A DNA stretch of 64,000 nt from Candidatus Heimdallarchaeota archaeon (GCA_020353515.1 CP070695.1:821057-885056), one strand, 5' to 3'; shown: positions 16,513-26,511, numbered from the stretch's first letter. The notes: generated by a model from the letters alone, not told the origin. Program-made: numbers and translations.

Positions 16513-19442
16513 GGACTAAAGACTATTCGCTTAAAACGAAATTATATTTTACGCATGGAATTGAGATAGAAAATCACTTAGTTTCCCGAAAAACAGGTGA
16601 AGTCATTGTTGGGGATGAACTTCTCAACGCGTGGGAACAGATGTTTTTGGGTGCAGCAAAATTTATCGAGAAATTGAAGAAAGACAAACATGCACCCAAG
16701 GAGATCTTGAAAAAAATCGAAAAAGTGGAAGTTAAAGAGGAGATCAAAAGAGAAAGACGGTTAAAATTCGTTTTTGTCAACTATAAGCTTGGAAAAAAAA
16801 CCATTCGAGTTAATGTGTTTGGTCCAGATCCCAATATTGGTCAAATTACTTGGTTACTCGAGCTGGTGACTCCTCCTTGTGAGTATTTAGAAGAATTGGA
16901 TTGGTGGATTGATACATTATACGCTGCAGGACTTCAAGGACTACCCTCTGATATTGCGTTACTTCCAATTGGATTAAATCCAACAGAAAAAAGAGTGAGA
17001 AGTGGATTGACATGTGGAGAACATCATCATATAGGGATGCCAAAACAGATACGAATTCCCATCTACAATATGCTTAGAAATTATGTACCTCACTTAATCG
17101 CTCTTAGCACAACATCTCCTTTTTTGGATAGAAAACCAAGTGGAAAAGTCCTAATTCGAAAAAGTAATGGAAAAGAACAAATTATTGGAAGATGTGTTCA
17201 TTCGTTCAGATTACTTAAAAATAGTGGTCAAATGGGGCCAAATATACCTACTTATCTACCAGCTTTAGATAACAAGTCTACTAGGATGGATTTCGCCAAA
17301 TCAGTCAGAAAAGCTCCACCAGATGACCGAATGGTGGACCTATACCCCTTTACGGATTATTCTACGATAGAAGTACGATTTTTTGATGCACAACCTTGGC
17401 CAGAAATTCGATTAGGTATAGTACTTCTAATTCAAGCAATGGCACAGAAAACAAAAAATTTGGTCGAAAATGATGAAGAGATTCCTAAAGTTGCATCTCA
17501 ATGTCTTTACGAAAACCGAAGGAAATCCGTTCAATTTGGTTTACTCGCTCAATTTACCACTGATGATAGATTGGTAGAAGATTTCTCCAAATTCTATAAT
17601 TATGATATTACGACTGGGAAAAAAGCTTCAAAACTGATGCATTCTATAAAATCTTTGTTAGTTTATGTTCAGCACGAACTCGAGGGATTTAATTCAGAGC
17701 TGATTAATTACTTACTAATACCTATCCTTGGTTCAGATAATTATGATTCTCCTCTAACTGTAGCAGAATACTTGCTTTCTTTGTATAAAACATCTGGTGA
17801 AAGTATTTCATTCTTACCAAATTTGTATTATGACCAAGAAAATAGTTACCCATTAGTTGTTGATGGAGATTATAGTTCTCTTCAACCTGTTGAAATTGAA
17901 GATAGAACAGAAATTAAAGCCACTGAATCAGCCCTTCATCAGTCATTACGGAAGGATTTGGCTAAGCGGAAGGTCACAATTCCGAAAGCTGCTAAGAAAC
18001 CACCTAAAAAGAAGAAGGTTCCACGGAAAAAACCAGAGAAAAAGAAAGTCGAAAAACCAGTTGTAGCTCCATCAATTAAGGTCGAGAAACCACCAGTTCT
18101 AGTTAAAAAGACACGAAGAGCTGTAAAAGTGAAAAAACCTGTTCCTATTGGGAAACCAATTGAAGTGGTAGAAGAAGAAATTAAAATTTCAGCCTTCGAA
18201 GAAAGTGAGGATCTTGAAGTATTTTCACCAACTATAGAGGTTGAAGCTAAATACCAGAAAATTGAATCTAGAATAGCAAATGTCATGAGAACTCGACGTA
18301 AAGAAATAGAAGTAAAAAGACGAGAATTTTTCATAGATCATCTAAGAAAAGAACGTGTGGCTTTTAAACCCTCTCCGAAAAAGGTTTCGGCTATCTTTCC
18401 AGCATTGGTTTCTGGACCTGAAGTATTTGGGTATATTGAGCTTAGTTTTCGTGATATTAAACGAGTTATGTATAAATTTCGAAATAATCCCATAACTCTA
18501 ATATTTAGTGCTAAAGAAAAAGAAAAACCAGTGGAATCTAAGATAAACACCAGTATTGATATAGCAAGTCTTGAAGAAAGAGGAATGACTAGAATTCCAT
18601 GTTCAATAAACCTTGGTGAATTATATGGGCAGATCACAGTGAGTGTAGAGGCTATTACTGCAACAAATGAAAGTCTTTTACCAATAAATTTCTCTTTCAA
18701 AGTAGTCCGAAAGGATGAAATAGCAATAAATCCAAAAGAATTCTATGTTACAGGGAATTATGGTCTTGTAGAGTGTATTTTCCAAGCAGTTAATGAATCA
18801 AAAGATTCAGAGAAAGGAGAACTCGAAGTTAATCTTGTAACTCAATCCTTATCGGATCCAGTTCCAATTTACTATACGAAATTTAATTTAAAACCAAAAG
18901 AAAATCTAGAATTAGCAAGAAGTATAGATCTATTGATTAATTATCAACATAGTCCCTTCTACATTGTGTCTCAAATCACAATCGGAAGAATGAAGAAGAA
19001 TAGATCATTTAAGACAATAGGACCGATAAAACCACTGAAAGAGATTTGTGTTGATTGGAATTTCACAGTAGACCCAACAAAACGAACTAATCTCTGGGAA
19101 GGAGTTGAACCAAAGAAACAATATGAAGTAAATTTTGTTTTCCTGTTTATTAAATCAATGCCATATGCTACTATTACAATTCATGTGAATACCCTCCCTG
19201 GGGGACAAACGAAACGATTAGCAAATTTTCGGATTAAAAGAGATCTTGATGCTGGAGACGAATTTGTTATCCCAAATATCAAGTTTAAAACACCAAAAGA
19301 TTGTGGTTACCTCTTTTTTGATGTTGAAATACGAAATGAAATGGGATTAATTCCAATAGATCTCATTTCTGATCCAATTGGAGTCCAAAGTAAAGGTGAA
19401 CAGGCGGCTACATATGAAGAAAGACTTGATTTAACTTTATAA
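16509..19442 (+). CDS. GCS2-like carboxylate-amine ligase domain with basic linker and beta-sandwich tail
   Basis: 977 residues. The N-terminal about 430 residues resemble glutamate-cysteine ligase type 2 and related glutamine-synthetase-fold ligases: GIEIENHL (17-24) supplies metal-binding acids, LTCGEHHHIGMP (about 167-178) the His-rich strand, and YSTIEVRFFDAQPWPEIRLG the core arginine and acid strand. Then follows a Lys/Pro-rich linker (about 495-560, repeated KKPPKKKK and PVLVKKT patterns) and a beta-rich C-terminal part (about 620-977) that looks like two or more Ig-like domains. Family GCS2 proteins are usually about 370-400 residues, so the tail is a large addition. A ligase coupled to an amidohydrolase suggests a make-and-break pair on a gamma-glutamyl or similar amide; this is inference. 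Confidence 0.7.
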   Translation: MRTKDYSLKTKLYFTHGIEIENHLVSRKTGEVIVGDELLNAWEQMFLGAAKFIEKLKKDKHAPKEILKKIEKVEVKEEIKRERRLKFVFVNYKLGKKTIRVNVFGPDPNIGQITWLLELVTPPCEYLEELDWWIDTLYAAGLQGLPSDIALLPIGLNPTEKRVRSGLTCGEHHHIGMPKQIRIPIYNMLRNYVPHLIALSTTSPFLDRKPSGKVLIRKSNGKEQIIGRCVHSFRLLKNSGQMGPNIPTYLPALDNKSTRMDFAKSVRKAPPDDRMVDLYPFTDYSTIEVRFFDAQPWPEIRLGIVLLIQAMAQKTKNLVENDEEIPKVASQCLYENRRKSVQFGLLAQFTTDDRLVEDFSKFYNYDITTGKKASKLMHSIKSLLVYVQHELEGFNSELINYLLIPILGSDNYDSPLTVAEYLLSLYKTSGESISFLPNLYYDQENSYPLVVDGDYSSLQPVEIEDRTEIKATESALHQSLRKDLAKRKVTIPKAAKKPPKKKKVPRKKPEKKKVEKPVVAPSIKVEKPPVLVKKTRRAVKVKKPVPIGKPIEVVEEEIKISAFEESEDLEVFSPTIEVEAKYQKIESRIANVMRTRRKEIEVKRREFFIDHLRKERVAFKPSPKKVSAIFPALVSGPEVFGYIELSFRDIKRVMYKFRNNPITLIFSAKEKEKPVESKINTSIDIASLEERGMTRIPCSINLGELYGQITVSVEAITATNESLLPINFSFKVVRKDEIAINPKEFYVTGNYGLVECIFQAVNESKDSEKGELEVNLVTQSLSDPVPIYYTKFNLKPKENLELARSIDLLINYQHSPFYIVSQITIGRMKKNRSFKTIGPIKPLKEICVDWNFTVDPTKRTNLWEGVEPKKQYEVNFVFLFIKSMPYATITIHVNTLPGGQTKRLANFRIKRDLDAGDEFVIPNIKFKTPKDCGYLFFDVEIRNEMGLIPIDLISDPIGVQSKGEQAATYEERLDLTL

Positions 19443-19564
19443 TTAAAAATTCGGATTTTTTCGAAATAAAATTAGCTTAAAAAAGATTAAGAATACTGAT
19501 GTAGAAGAATGTTAGTTAAGAATTATACGAATTATTCACTAATTAAATTTGAAGAGGCATAATA

Positions 19565-20845
19565 ATGGTTAAACTTAATGTTGTAAATGTTGGGAAAATC
19601 GAAGGTCGTGCATATTTACACCCGTCTGATATCAGTAGCGTTGGTGTTGAAGAGTTTGATTTCGTTAAAATTTCAACAGAATGGGAAGATTGGGGAGCAG
19701 TTCAAATCCTATCATCTGATGAAGTCGCCAAGGGAACTATTGCTGTTGATGATAGTGTATTAAATTCAGCGAATATTTCAGATGGTGATTCTGTTGAAGT
19801 GGAGTCTGCAAAAATTGCAGCTGGTATTAAATCAATTAAACTCGGTATTGAACCACTAGCAGGACAAGAAGTCGAGGAGGCAATCCTATGGATCGCAACA
19901 GAATTTGAAGAATTATCAACCGTGCTTCGTAATCGCCCAGTTTTCAATGGATTGCAGATTGCATGGGAAGATTGTCCGATTGGTAGTATAACAGTTCGAT
20001 TCATGGGTTCTGAACCACCTATTCAAGAAGGTGAGATTGGAATTGTGGATCCAACAGGCAGAGAAGTCGAAATCAATATCATTCCGTTCACTGAGATGAG
20101 TTTTAATGCAGTTCTTGTTTTAGACGTGAGTGGGAGTATGCAAAAGAAAGATATGAAAGTTCAAAACATTAGCGGCGCTCTTGAGGGGTTGAAGAAAGGT
20201 TTAGAAGAAACTGAGGAATTAGGTTCTTTCCTTGGGAGATTTGAGGAAGGGAAAAAGGTCAGTCGAGTGGATGCTGCTAGTTTTGCAATCATGCTGTTTA
20301 TGAGCTTAAAAATCGCGAAAGGATGGGGTGAACAGGTTCAGCTTATTACATTCTCAGGAGATGTGGAAAAATTCTCTCTAGGTGACTCTCAAGTCATCTC
20401 CTGCGTTGGAGAAACCAAAAAAGCTGGTATTGAAAGTATTATTGGTCATGTCGTTCAGAAAACCGCAGAAAGTTCGGGCCTAACCTTCTTGAGTGGTGCT
20501 CTCGATGAAGCGTACAAAAGCATAGAGAATTTCGAAGTGAATCCAACAATAAACAAGCGAAATCCCACGATGATAATAGTCTTAACTGATGGTAATCCCA
20601 ATAAAGGTAATGGCCTCGGAGTAAATCCAATTCCTATAGTCCGAAATAAAATTGAGGAAATTCCTGAAGCGGTTCTCTACGCAATTGGTCTAGGAGAAGC
20701 TGATAGATTGATGCTACGTCGTGTAGGTGAGATTGGTCGGGGTGGATCATTGATGGCAGATGATTTAGAGATGCTCGTGGACTTCTATGATTCACTGGCT
20801 CAGAATTTCCAAATGGTCGTAAAGATGAAGAAACAGGCTGAATAA
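19565..20845 (+). CDS. von Willebrand factor A protein with Cdc48-N-like N-terminus
   Basis: 426 residues. Residues about 1-85 (AYLHPSDISSVGVEEFDFVK ... ANISDGDSVEVE) match the double-psi barrel of the Cdc48/VAT N domain, here without any AAA ATPase. The vWA domain begins near 180 with the MIDAS loop LDVSGSMQ (Asp187, Ser189, Ser191), then SSGLTFLSGALDEAY and VLTDGNPNKG complete the metal site. No signal peptide or membrane segment, so it is probably cytosolic. vWA proteins usually bind other proteins in a metal-dependent way, often with MoxR or chelatase ATPases; none is adjacent. GAAGAGG ahead of the ATG is a ribosome site. Confidence 0.82.
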   Translation: MVKLNVVNVGKIEGRAYLHPSDISSVGVEEFDFVKISTEWEDWGAVQILSSDEVAKGTIAVDDSVLNSANISDGDSVEVESAKIAAGIKSIKLGIEPLAGQEVEEAILWIATEFEELSTVLRNRPVFNGLQIAWEDCPIGSITVRFMGSEPPIQEGEIGIVDPTGREVEINIIPFTEMSFNAVLVLDVSGSMQKKDMKVQNISGALEGLKKGLEETEELGSFLGRFEEGKKVSRVDAASFAIMLFMSLKIAKGWGEQVQLITFSGDVEKFSLGDSQVISCVGETKKAGIESIIGHVVQKTAESSGLTFLSGALDEAYKSIENFEVNPTINKRNPTMIIVLTDGNPNKGNGLGVNPIPIVRNKIEEIPEAVLYAIGLGEADRLMLRRVGEIGRGGSLMADDLEMLVDFYDSLAQNFQMVVKMKKQAE

Positions 20846-20907
20846 ACATTATTAATCGACCTCTTTTTTCTTCTTTTAGACATAGATTTCTATATACATA
20901 GAACAAA

Positions 20908-21306
20908 GTGAGCCAAGTGCTCAATACTAAGGTACTTTCATTCCTTTCAGAGTTCATAGAATATTGTAATGAACTTGGTGAAGAAGCCCTTATTATTGTT
21001 GAAGGGAAAAATGATAGTAAAACACTTCGTTTATTAGGTTTAACAGGGAATATCATCGAAAAGGGGCAGAAATCTAACAATAATTTAGTGGACATTGTTT
21101 TTAATGCCCCCATTATTGTAATTTTGACCGACTTCGACCGTAAAGGACGACATTTACGTAAAGTAATTAGAAAAGAGATTCAAAGCAGGAAAAATCATGG
21201 TAAAATCGATAATTATGCCAGACAACTACTATATAAATTGTGTAGAGCTTATAGAATCAATGAAATAGAGGATCTTGATCGCTTTGTTACAAATGTTCAG
21301 AGGTAA
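20908..21306 (+). CDS. Small Toprim-domain protein (UPF0292-like)
   Basis: 132 residues from a GTG start. It is a stand-alone Toprim fold: the catalytic glutamate lies in LIIVEGKNDSKTLRLLG and the DxD pair in ILTDFDRKGRHLRK. Length and layout fit the archaeal UPF0292 family of small Toprim proteins. Toprim folds occur in primases, topoisomerases and RNase M5-type nucleases; the activity here is untested. It follows the vWA gene by about 60 bases and may share its transcript. Confidence 0.75.
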   Translation: MSQVLNTKVLSFLSEFIEYCNELGEEALIIVEGKNDSKTLRLLGLTGNIIEKGQKSNNNLVDIVFNAPIIVILTDFDRKGRHLRKVIRKEIQSRKNHGKIDNYARQLLYKLCRAYRINEIEDLDRFVTNVQR

Positions 21307-21437
21307 TTCTAAAAGTTATTTTAGAGCACGATTATAATGAACACAAAGAATTAAAACCATTCATCATCACTTTTGGAATATTATTCATGACAATTTATTC
21401 TGTTAAGAATTCTTACTACATCGTTGAGGTATCTTAA

Positions 21438-22517
21438 ATGCAAGCTATCATGAAAACAAAACAAGAAAAAGGCTTTGAAATTAAGGAAACAAAGGAACCT
21501 GAAGTTTTACATGGAACAGATGTAAAATTTAAAATAGACGTTGCTTCTATCTGTGGAACCGACCATCATATGTGGGTATATGACGCATGGGCCCAAAAGA
21601 GACTCCCACCAGCTATTCCATTTATTGCTGGGCATGAAGTCGGAGGTACAGTCGTTGAAATCGGTCCTGATGTAATAAACATTGAAGTGGGAGACAAAAT
21701 TTCAATGGAATGTCATGAGGCTTGTGGAACTTGCTATCAATGCCGATCTGACCGAATGCATATTTGTAGAAATACAAAAATATTTGGAGTCGATAAGAAT
21801 GGTATTTTTGGGGAGTATGCTGTAATTCCCGAATTGAATGCGTGGAAAAATGATCCTGATTTGGATCCCGCCCTTGCGTCACTCCAAGATCCCCTTGGTA
21901 ACGCAGTCCATACCGTTCTACCCAAAGGATTAACTGCAGATGAAGGGATAGCTGGGAAAAATGTGTTCATCGCAGGATGTGGACCTATAGGATTAATGTC
22001 TATTCCAGTTGTTAAGATGTTTGGGGCAGCTCAAGTATTTGCGAGTGGTGGGGGAAGAAATATGCAGAGACTTGAAATGGCTAAGCAATTAGGAGCTGAT
22101 ATGGTGCTCAACGCTCGGGAAGAAGGAGATAAAATTCCCAGAATAGTAAGGGATGCAACTGATGGAAATGGAGTGGATGTTTTACTTGAGATGTCTGGTA
22201 ATGTCCACGCTCTTCGTCAAGGATTAGAAGCATTAACTTATGGAGGTCGGGTTTCATTATTAGGCTTCTTTCCTGGTCCCATCGAATTCGATATTAATAC
22301 ATTGATGGTAAGTAAAGGAGCTAGCGTTTATGGAATTGCTGGTAGACGCATGTTCCAAACTTGGCAAGTTATGAGAGGTATTTTAAAGTCTAACGAATTT
22401 CAGAAACAGTTAAAGAAATTAATAACCCACCGGGTACAAATGACTGAATGGGAGAAAGGAATGATCGAGATAGACGAGAAAAGAGCTATCAAAGTTGTAA
22501 TGGATCCGTTTAAATGA
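21438..22517 (+). CDS. tdh: L-threonine 3-dehydrogenase (zinc-dependent MDR family)
   Basis: 359 residues aligned by eye along its whole length with archaeal threonine dehydrogenases. Catalytic zinc ligands: SICGTDHHMW (Cys), GHEVGG (His-Glu). Structural zinc lobe: CHEACGTCYQCRSDRMHIC, followed by the highly characteristic NTKIFGVDKNGIFGEYAVIP and LQDPLGNAVHTVL. The NAD fold starts near FIAGCGPIGLMSIPV. It should oxidise L-threonine to 2-amino-3-ketobutyrate in the cytoplasm. Other zinc alcohol dehydrogenases are less likely given the Tdh-specific stretch. A GAGGT ribosome site precedes the ATG. No ketobutyrate CoA ligase is adjacent. Confidence 0.88.
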   Translation: MQAIMKTKQEKGFEIKETKEPEVLHGTDVKFKIDVASICGTDHHMWVYDAWAQKRLPPAIPFIAGHEVGGTVVEIGPDVINIEVGDKISMECHEACGTCYQCRSDRMHICRNTKIFGVDKNGIFGEYAVIPELNAWKNDPDLDPALASLQDPLGNAVHTVLPKGLTADEGIAGKNVFIAGCGPIGLMSIPVVKMFGAAQVFASGGGRNMQRLEMAKQLGADMVLNAREEGDKIPRIVRDATDGNGVDVLLEMSGNVHALRQGLEALTYGGRVSLLGFFPGPIEFDINTLMVSKGASVYGIAGRRMFQTWQVMRGILKSNEFQKQLKKLITHRVQMTEWEKGMIEIDEKRAIKVVMDPFK

Positions 22518-22525
22518 TCAAAGGT

Positions 22526-22873
22526 TTACTTCCCCAAAAACCTTTGTAATAACCCTTTTTTCTTGAAGTGTTTGTGCCATTGGCGAAGTATTTCATCACT
22601 ACAATCGTAAGGGCCTGTTAACGCATAAAATTCTATTCCTGTATTCACAGAGAGTTTTCTTAAGTATTCACGATCAAGCTGCGATTCAGTAATTATAAAA
22701 GTCTTTATTTTGTTACCTAAATTAAAGAAAGTTAAGCGATAACCCTCTTTTATCTTCTGCATCTCACAATAATGATTTCTGCTAGATGGAACTTGAAAAC
22801 GAACTTTATGATTACTAGGCACCACAAAGACACATCTATCCATTAATCTAAAAAAACTTGTTCTTCTGAACAC
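22526..22873 (-). CDS. Small conserved-looking protein, unknown
   Basis: 115 residues, basic, mixed alpha/beta. I recognise no family. The start may be Met11 (MDRCVFVVPSNHKVRF), since the first ten residues look untypical. No signal peptide, membrane segment or metal motif beyond a few scattered cysteines. It is convergent with tdh, with only 8 bases between the two stop codons. Confidence 0.5.
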   Translation of the reverse strand: MFRRTSFFRLMDRCVFVVPSNHKVRFQVPSSRNHYCEMQKIKEGYRLTFFNLGNKIKTFIITESQLDREYLRKLSVNTGIEFYALTGPYDCSDEILRQWHKHFKKKGLLQRFLGK

Positions 22874-23016
22874 ACATTTATTTAGGGAAAATCCATTTCG
22901 AGATTAGAATTCAACATTCGCAAACAATAAAAAACAACTATTTTATTCATACAGCAATAGAATAAATAGCTCCTTTAAAAGAATAATAGTTTCCGAGGGA
23001 TTAATTTGGTATATGG

Positions 23017-26000
23017 GTGATTTTATTGTCAGAAGTTCAGAAGGCGTTAACAAAAGCAAAAGAAAATGAACAAGAAGGTAGCTTTGATAAAGCTGCTCGT
23101 AATTACTATAATGCCGGTAAGCTGACAAACGATATCAGACTCTATAATAGAGCCTTTTTTACTGCAAGGAAATCAGGCCGTTCTGATCTAATGTTTGAAA
23201 CCGCAAAAAGTTATCATGAAATGTTAGATCAAGAAGAGGAACAAGCGAAAATTAAGGAATTGTTACCTACTTTCTTAGAAATTTCGGGGCGTGAACGTGA
23301 TCGATTGGCTAAAGAAGCTCCTGAGGAAATGGTTGGAGTCTTAGATTGGACTGTTTCTCTCTTTCAACTTGTTGGTAAGCCAGAAGCAGCCTACGATTTT
23401 TCAATACAAACAGGAGATGCTTATTTCTCCTTTGGGCAGCAATTATTGGCTTCTACTTCTCTTCTAGGGAAGGAAGAAAAATGGCAAAGAGGTTTAGATT
23501 TATTTGATAAAGCGATTGAAGCTTATCAAAGAATAAAAACAGATACACAATCACTAGAGAAAATTCTCGAAGTTAAGCTTGACAGAATAGGAAAATTAAT
23601 TGATATTGGTCGTCACGCAGAAGGTATCGAAGGGACAACAAGTTTGATGGATTACTATAATTCTCAATCAGATATTGTCCCGTATTCCCGAGAAGTTCTT
23701 TCTTCAAAAGTAGCTGAAATTTTCTCTGAAAAAAGTCTTAATGCTGCTCAGGAAAAGAAGTTTGACATTGCAGAAGTATTGAGGAAGACAACGAAAGCAG
23801 GATTTGAGAACGCAAGAAAATTTACCGAGATTTCTCCATTCTTTTGGCAACTTGCATTGATCTACGATGATCAAAATCAAAAAGATCTCTTTTTTTCTCT
23901 TGTAGACAACACTTTTGACGTAGCTCTGAAGTATGAGGATAATTCGATTCAACAAGCGATTCTGAAGTATCTAGATGAACGATTCAAGAATATATGCGAA
24001 AATATCATCAGCTCCCGTCTTCTCATGGTTAAGAAAGGTTCTATTGAATTCCAAACTAATGAGGGGATACAATATATCCTAAAAAGTATAGATTTAGCAA
24101 AAATAATCAGTAATGATGAAATCATTGAAGAAACTCTTAGATTCCTTTATAATTATGGTCAGAGAATGTACGAAAAGAAATTAACAAAACGATCTCTTCC
24201 CTACTTTGAATTCTGTGCTCAGAATTGGTGGACTTTACATGAGGGATCTAGTCAGACACATGAGATTATTAACTATTTAGAATCAAAATTTGGATCTTTG
24301 ATAACCGAAGGTAAGTTTAAAGATGCCTCAAGGCACCTTGGAAGCATCATATCAATCAAAATATTTATTGGAGACTCTGAAAGTGCTGGTACTTCTGCTT
24401 TCTCATTTGCAAAGACAGCAGGCGAACAAGGAAAACAAAAAATAGAGTTGGAGTTTTTAGAACATGCATACGATGGTTTTGTTGCAGCAAAAGCAACACC
24501 TAAATTACAAGAAATGCTAACTTACGTAAACCATCAAATGGAACCATTATTCAACCTTGATTCGAAATCACAAAAACCTAGAGAGAAATTCATTGAATTA
24601 GGTGACGTAATCTCTGCATCAATCTCTGAAGAAACTCAAGGGGGATTTCTTCAAGCAACTACTTTCAAAGCTCTTAATACTGGACTAATTGACTTGGGAA
24701 TTAGAACTGTTGATGATGCCTTTGAAATACTAAAGAAATACGATGCTAAAGAAGCTGCAGAGATATACTTTAAGGTTGGTTCCATCTTAGGAGAGAATAA
24801 TATAGAGAAATCACTTGAATTTATTGATAAATCTACTCAATTTGCAGTCGAGAATGGATCATTAGGAGAGGTTGTTGACCGAAATCTAACTTATCTTGAG
24901 GAACAAACTCTCGCAATACCAGTTTTATCTCTGAAACTGCTTCTTACAGAGAAGTTAGAATTACTAACTGGAGTTGCAAAGAAACCTGAAAGATATAATG
25001 ATTTTCTTTTTAACTTAACAAAACATCTTGCTGAGAAGGCTACTCAACCAGATTTCTTTAATGAAACCAAGAATTTTCTTTCAAAATCATTTTATGGGTA
25101 TCATAATCAAGATCCTAATCACTCAAAGCTAGCTGATATAATTACTTGGACGAATAATCATATTCTCGATGAATATACAGAAACACAACATGCCCAAATG
25201 TATGAGCTAGCTATTGTGAATTTAGCTTTTCACGAAACATTAAAACAAGCTCAAGAATACCTCAACTTTTATTGGCAACTTTTTAATAAATTTGTTTCTA
25301 AAGAAGATTTTTCCCATGGTATTGCTTACTTTAAGCAAACTCATGAAACCTTAATACGCATGAATGAACCAACTAAGTCTATCACTGAATTTACAGGGCA
25401 AGTTGTTGCAAGTCTTGATCGTGGAATTAAACCAAAAATAGCAGATGAAAAATTTGATGAAGCTTGGCCTCTTATTGAAGGACTCTTCTCAATTCTTTCT
25501 GAAGCAGGGGTATCCTCCCAAGCAGTGAGCTTGTATCAAACAAATAGCCAACTTTTTGCTCCCCATCGTTTAGATCTAGCCTTAACAATGTGGAATCAAG
25601 CTATTGACACTGCTAAAACAATAAATGATACCGAGGCCATAAATGCAATAGTAAAGACCATTGTTGATGAAACTATCCCTGTATATGTTGAAAAAGGAAT
25701 CCCTGGTGCTGTCAATCAATTATATTCAGCAGCAGCCTCAGGTTATCATGCGCTAGGAAATACAGCTGCTATGTTGGATACAATGTTAAACGTTACTAGA
25801 TATAATCTATCTATTAGTGATTTCGAAGCAGTTCACCAATTAGGCGTAAAAGGGTTTGAATTAGCAACTAAATCGAAGAATGACGAATTTTTATTCGAAT
25901 TCTCCAATATGTTCTTTGCTATAGGAAGTGGTTTATTAGCAGAAGATCCTGAAATAGGTATTCAGTTAATAAAAACTGCTTCAGATTATCTGAGAGGCTA

Positions 26001-26511
26001 TGGTCCTTCAGGCCAAGACCATTATCTTATTAAAATGGCAGAAATCTTTGAACCATTGCATAATTCTCCTTTAACACAAAAAGTAGCTCAAAGTGAGCGT
26101 ACAAAGATTCTTCAGTACTTTCAGGAAACAGGAAAAAGAGTTGAAGAAGGAAAATTTCTTGTTACGACTGCAAAATTAAGTTTTCAAGCTGGAAATGTCA
26201 ATGAAGGATTAGACTTAATTTCCCAAGCGACTGGAATTTTAAAAGAACTTGAGGATGAAGATGGTTTAAGTGAGATTGTAAGTGTCTGTTTAAAAGCTGC
26301 TACAAACTATCGTGTAGGAACAGATGAGTACATAGCTCTATCCCGTCATGCAGCCAGTGTCCAAGAGACAGCTACAGTCGAAATTTCAGATGAGAAAACC
26401 CAAGAAGCATTTGGAGACCTTTTTGAAGGATTATTAGATGATATGACAAGCTTAATGGATCCTGTAGAACGAGAAAGAAGAAAGAAAGAAAAAGAAAGAA
26501 AAAAGAGATAA
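23017..26511 (+). CDS. Large TPR-like alpha-solenoid protein
   Basis: 1,164 residues, almost entirely helical pairs of about 35-40 residues with TPR-like small residues, for example KENEQEGSFDKAARNYYNAG at the start and IEEFDEAW-type helices later. No catalytic motif, signal peptide or membrane segment. The last 25 residues are a Lys/Arg/Glu run (RERRKKEKERKKR). The start is GTG at 23017 or TTG at 23026; no clear ribosome site separates them. It is a scaffold for protein-protein contacts. Eukaryotic coat and transport complexes use such solenoids, but no beta-propeller partner is seen here, so any link to membrane traffic is speculative. Confidence 0.75.
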   Translation: MILLSEVQKALTKAKENEQEGSFDKAARNYYNAGKLTNDIRLYNRAFFTARKSGRSDLMFETAKSYHEMLDQEEEQAKIKELLPTFLEISGRERDRLAKEAPEEMVGVLDWTVSLFQLVGKPEAAYDFSIQTGDAYFSFGQQLLASTSLLGKEEKWQRGLDLFDKAIEAYQRIKTDTQSLEKILEVKLDRIGKLIDIGRHAEGIEGTTSLMDYYNSQSDIVPYSREVLSSKVAEIFSEKSLNAAQEKKFDIAEVLRKTTKAGFENARKFTEISPFFWQLALIYDDQNQKDLFFSLVDNTFDVALKYEDNSIQQAILKYLDERFKNICENIISSRLLMVKKGSIEFQTNEGIQYILKSIDLAKIISNDEIIEETLRFLYNYGQRMYEKKLTKRSLPYFEFCAQNWWTLHEGSSQTHEIINYLESKFGSLITEGKFKDASRHLGSIISIKIFIGDSESAGTSAFSFAKTAGEQGKQKIELEFLEHAYDGFVAAKATPKLQEMLTYVNHQMEPLFNLDSKSQKPREKFIELGDVISASISEETQGGFLQATTFKALNTGLIDLGIRTVDDAFEILKKYDAKEAAEIYFKVGSILGENNIEKSLEFIDKSTQFAVENGSLGEVVDRNLTYLEEQTLAIPVLSLKLLLTEKLELLTGVAKKPERYNDFLFNLTKHLAEKATQPDFFNETKNFLSKSFYGYHNQDPNHSKLADIITWTNNHILDEYTETQHAQMYELAIVNLAFHETLKQAQEYLNFYWQLFNKFVSKEDFSHGIAYFKQTHETLIRMNEPTKSITEFTGQVVASLDRGIKPKIADEKFDEAWPLIEGLFSILSEAGVSSQAVSLYQTNSQLFAPHRLDLALTMWNQAIDTAKTINDTEAINAIVKTIVDETIPVYVEKGIPGAVNQLYSAAASGYHALGNTAAMLDTMLNVTRYNLSISDFEAVHQLGVKGFELATKSKNDEFLFEFSNMFFAIGSGLLAEDPEIGIQLIKTASDYLRGYGPSGQDHYLIKMAEIFEPLHNSPLTQKVAQSERTKILQYFQETGKRVEEGKFLVTTAKLSFQAGNVNEGLDLISQATGILKELEDEDGLSEIVSVCLKAATNYRVGTDEYIALSRHAASVQETATVEISDEKTQEAFGDLFEGLLDDMTSLMDPVERERRKKEKERKKR

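Noticed and set aside
22526-22873. Zinc finger in the small gene beside tdh
   Set aside because: The cysteines are scattered and lack CxxC pairing.
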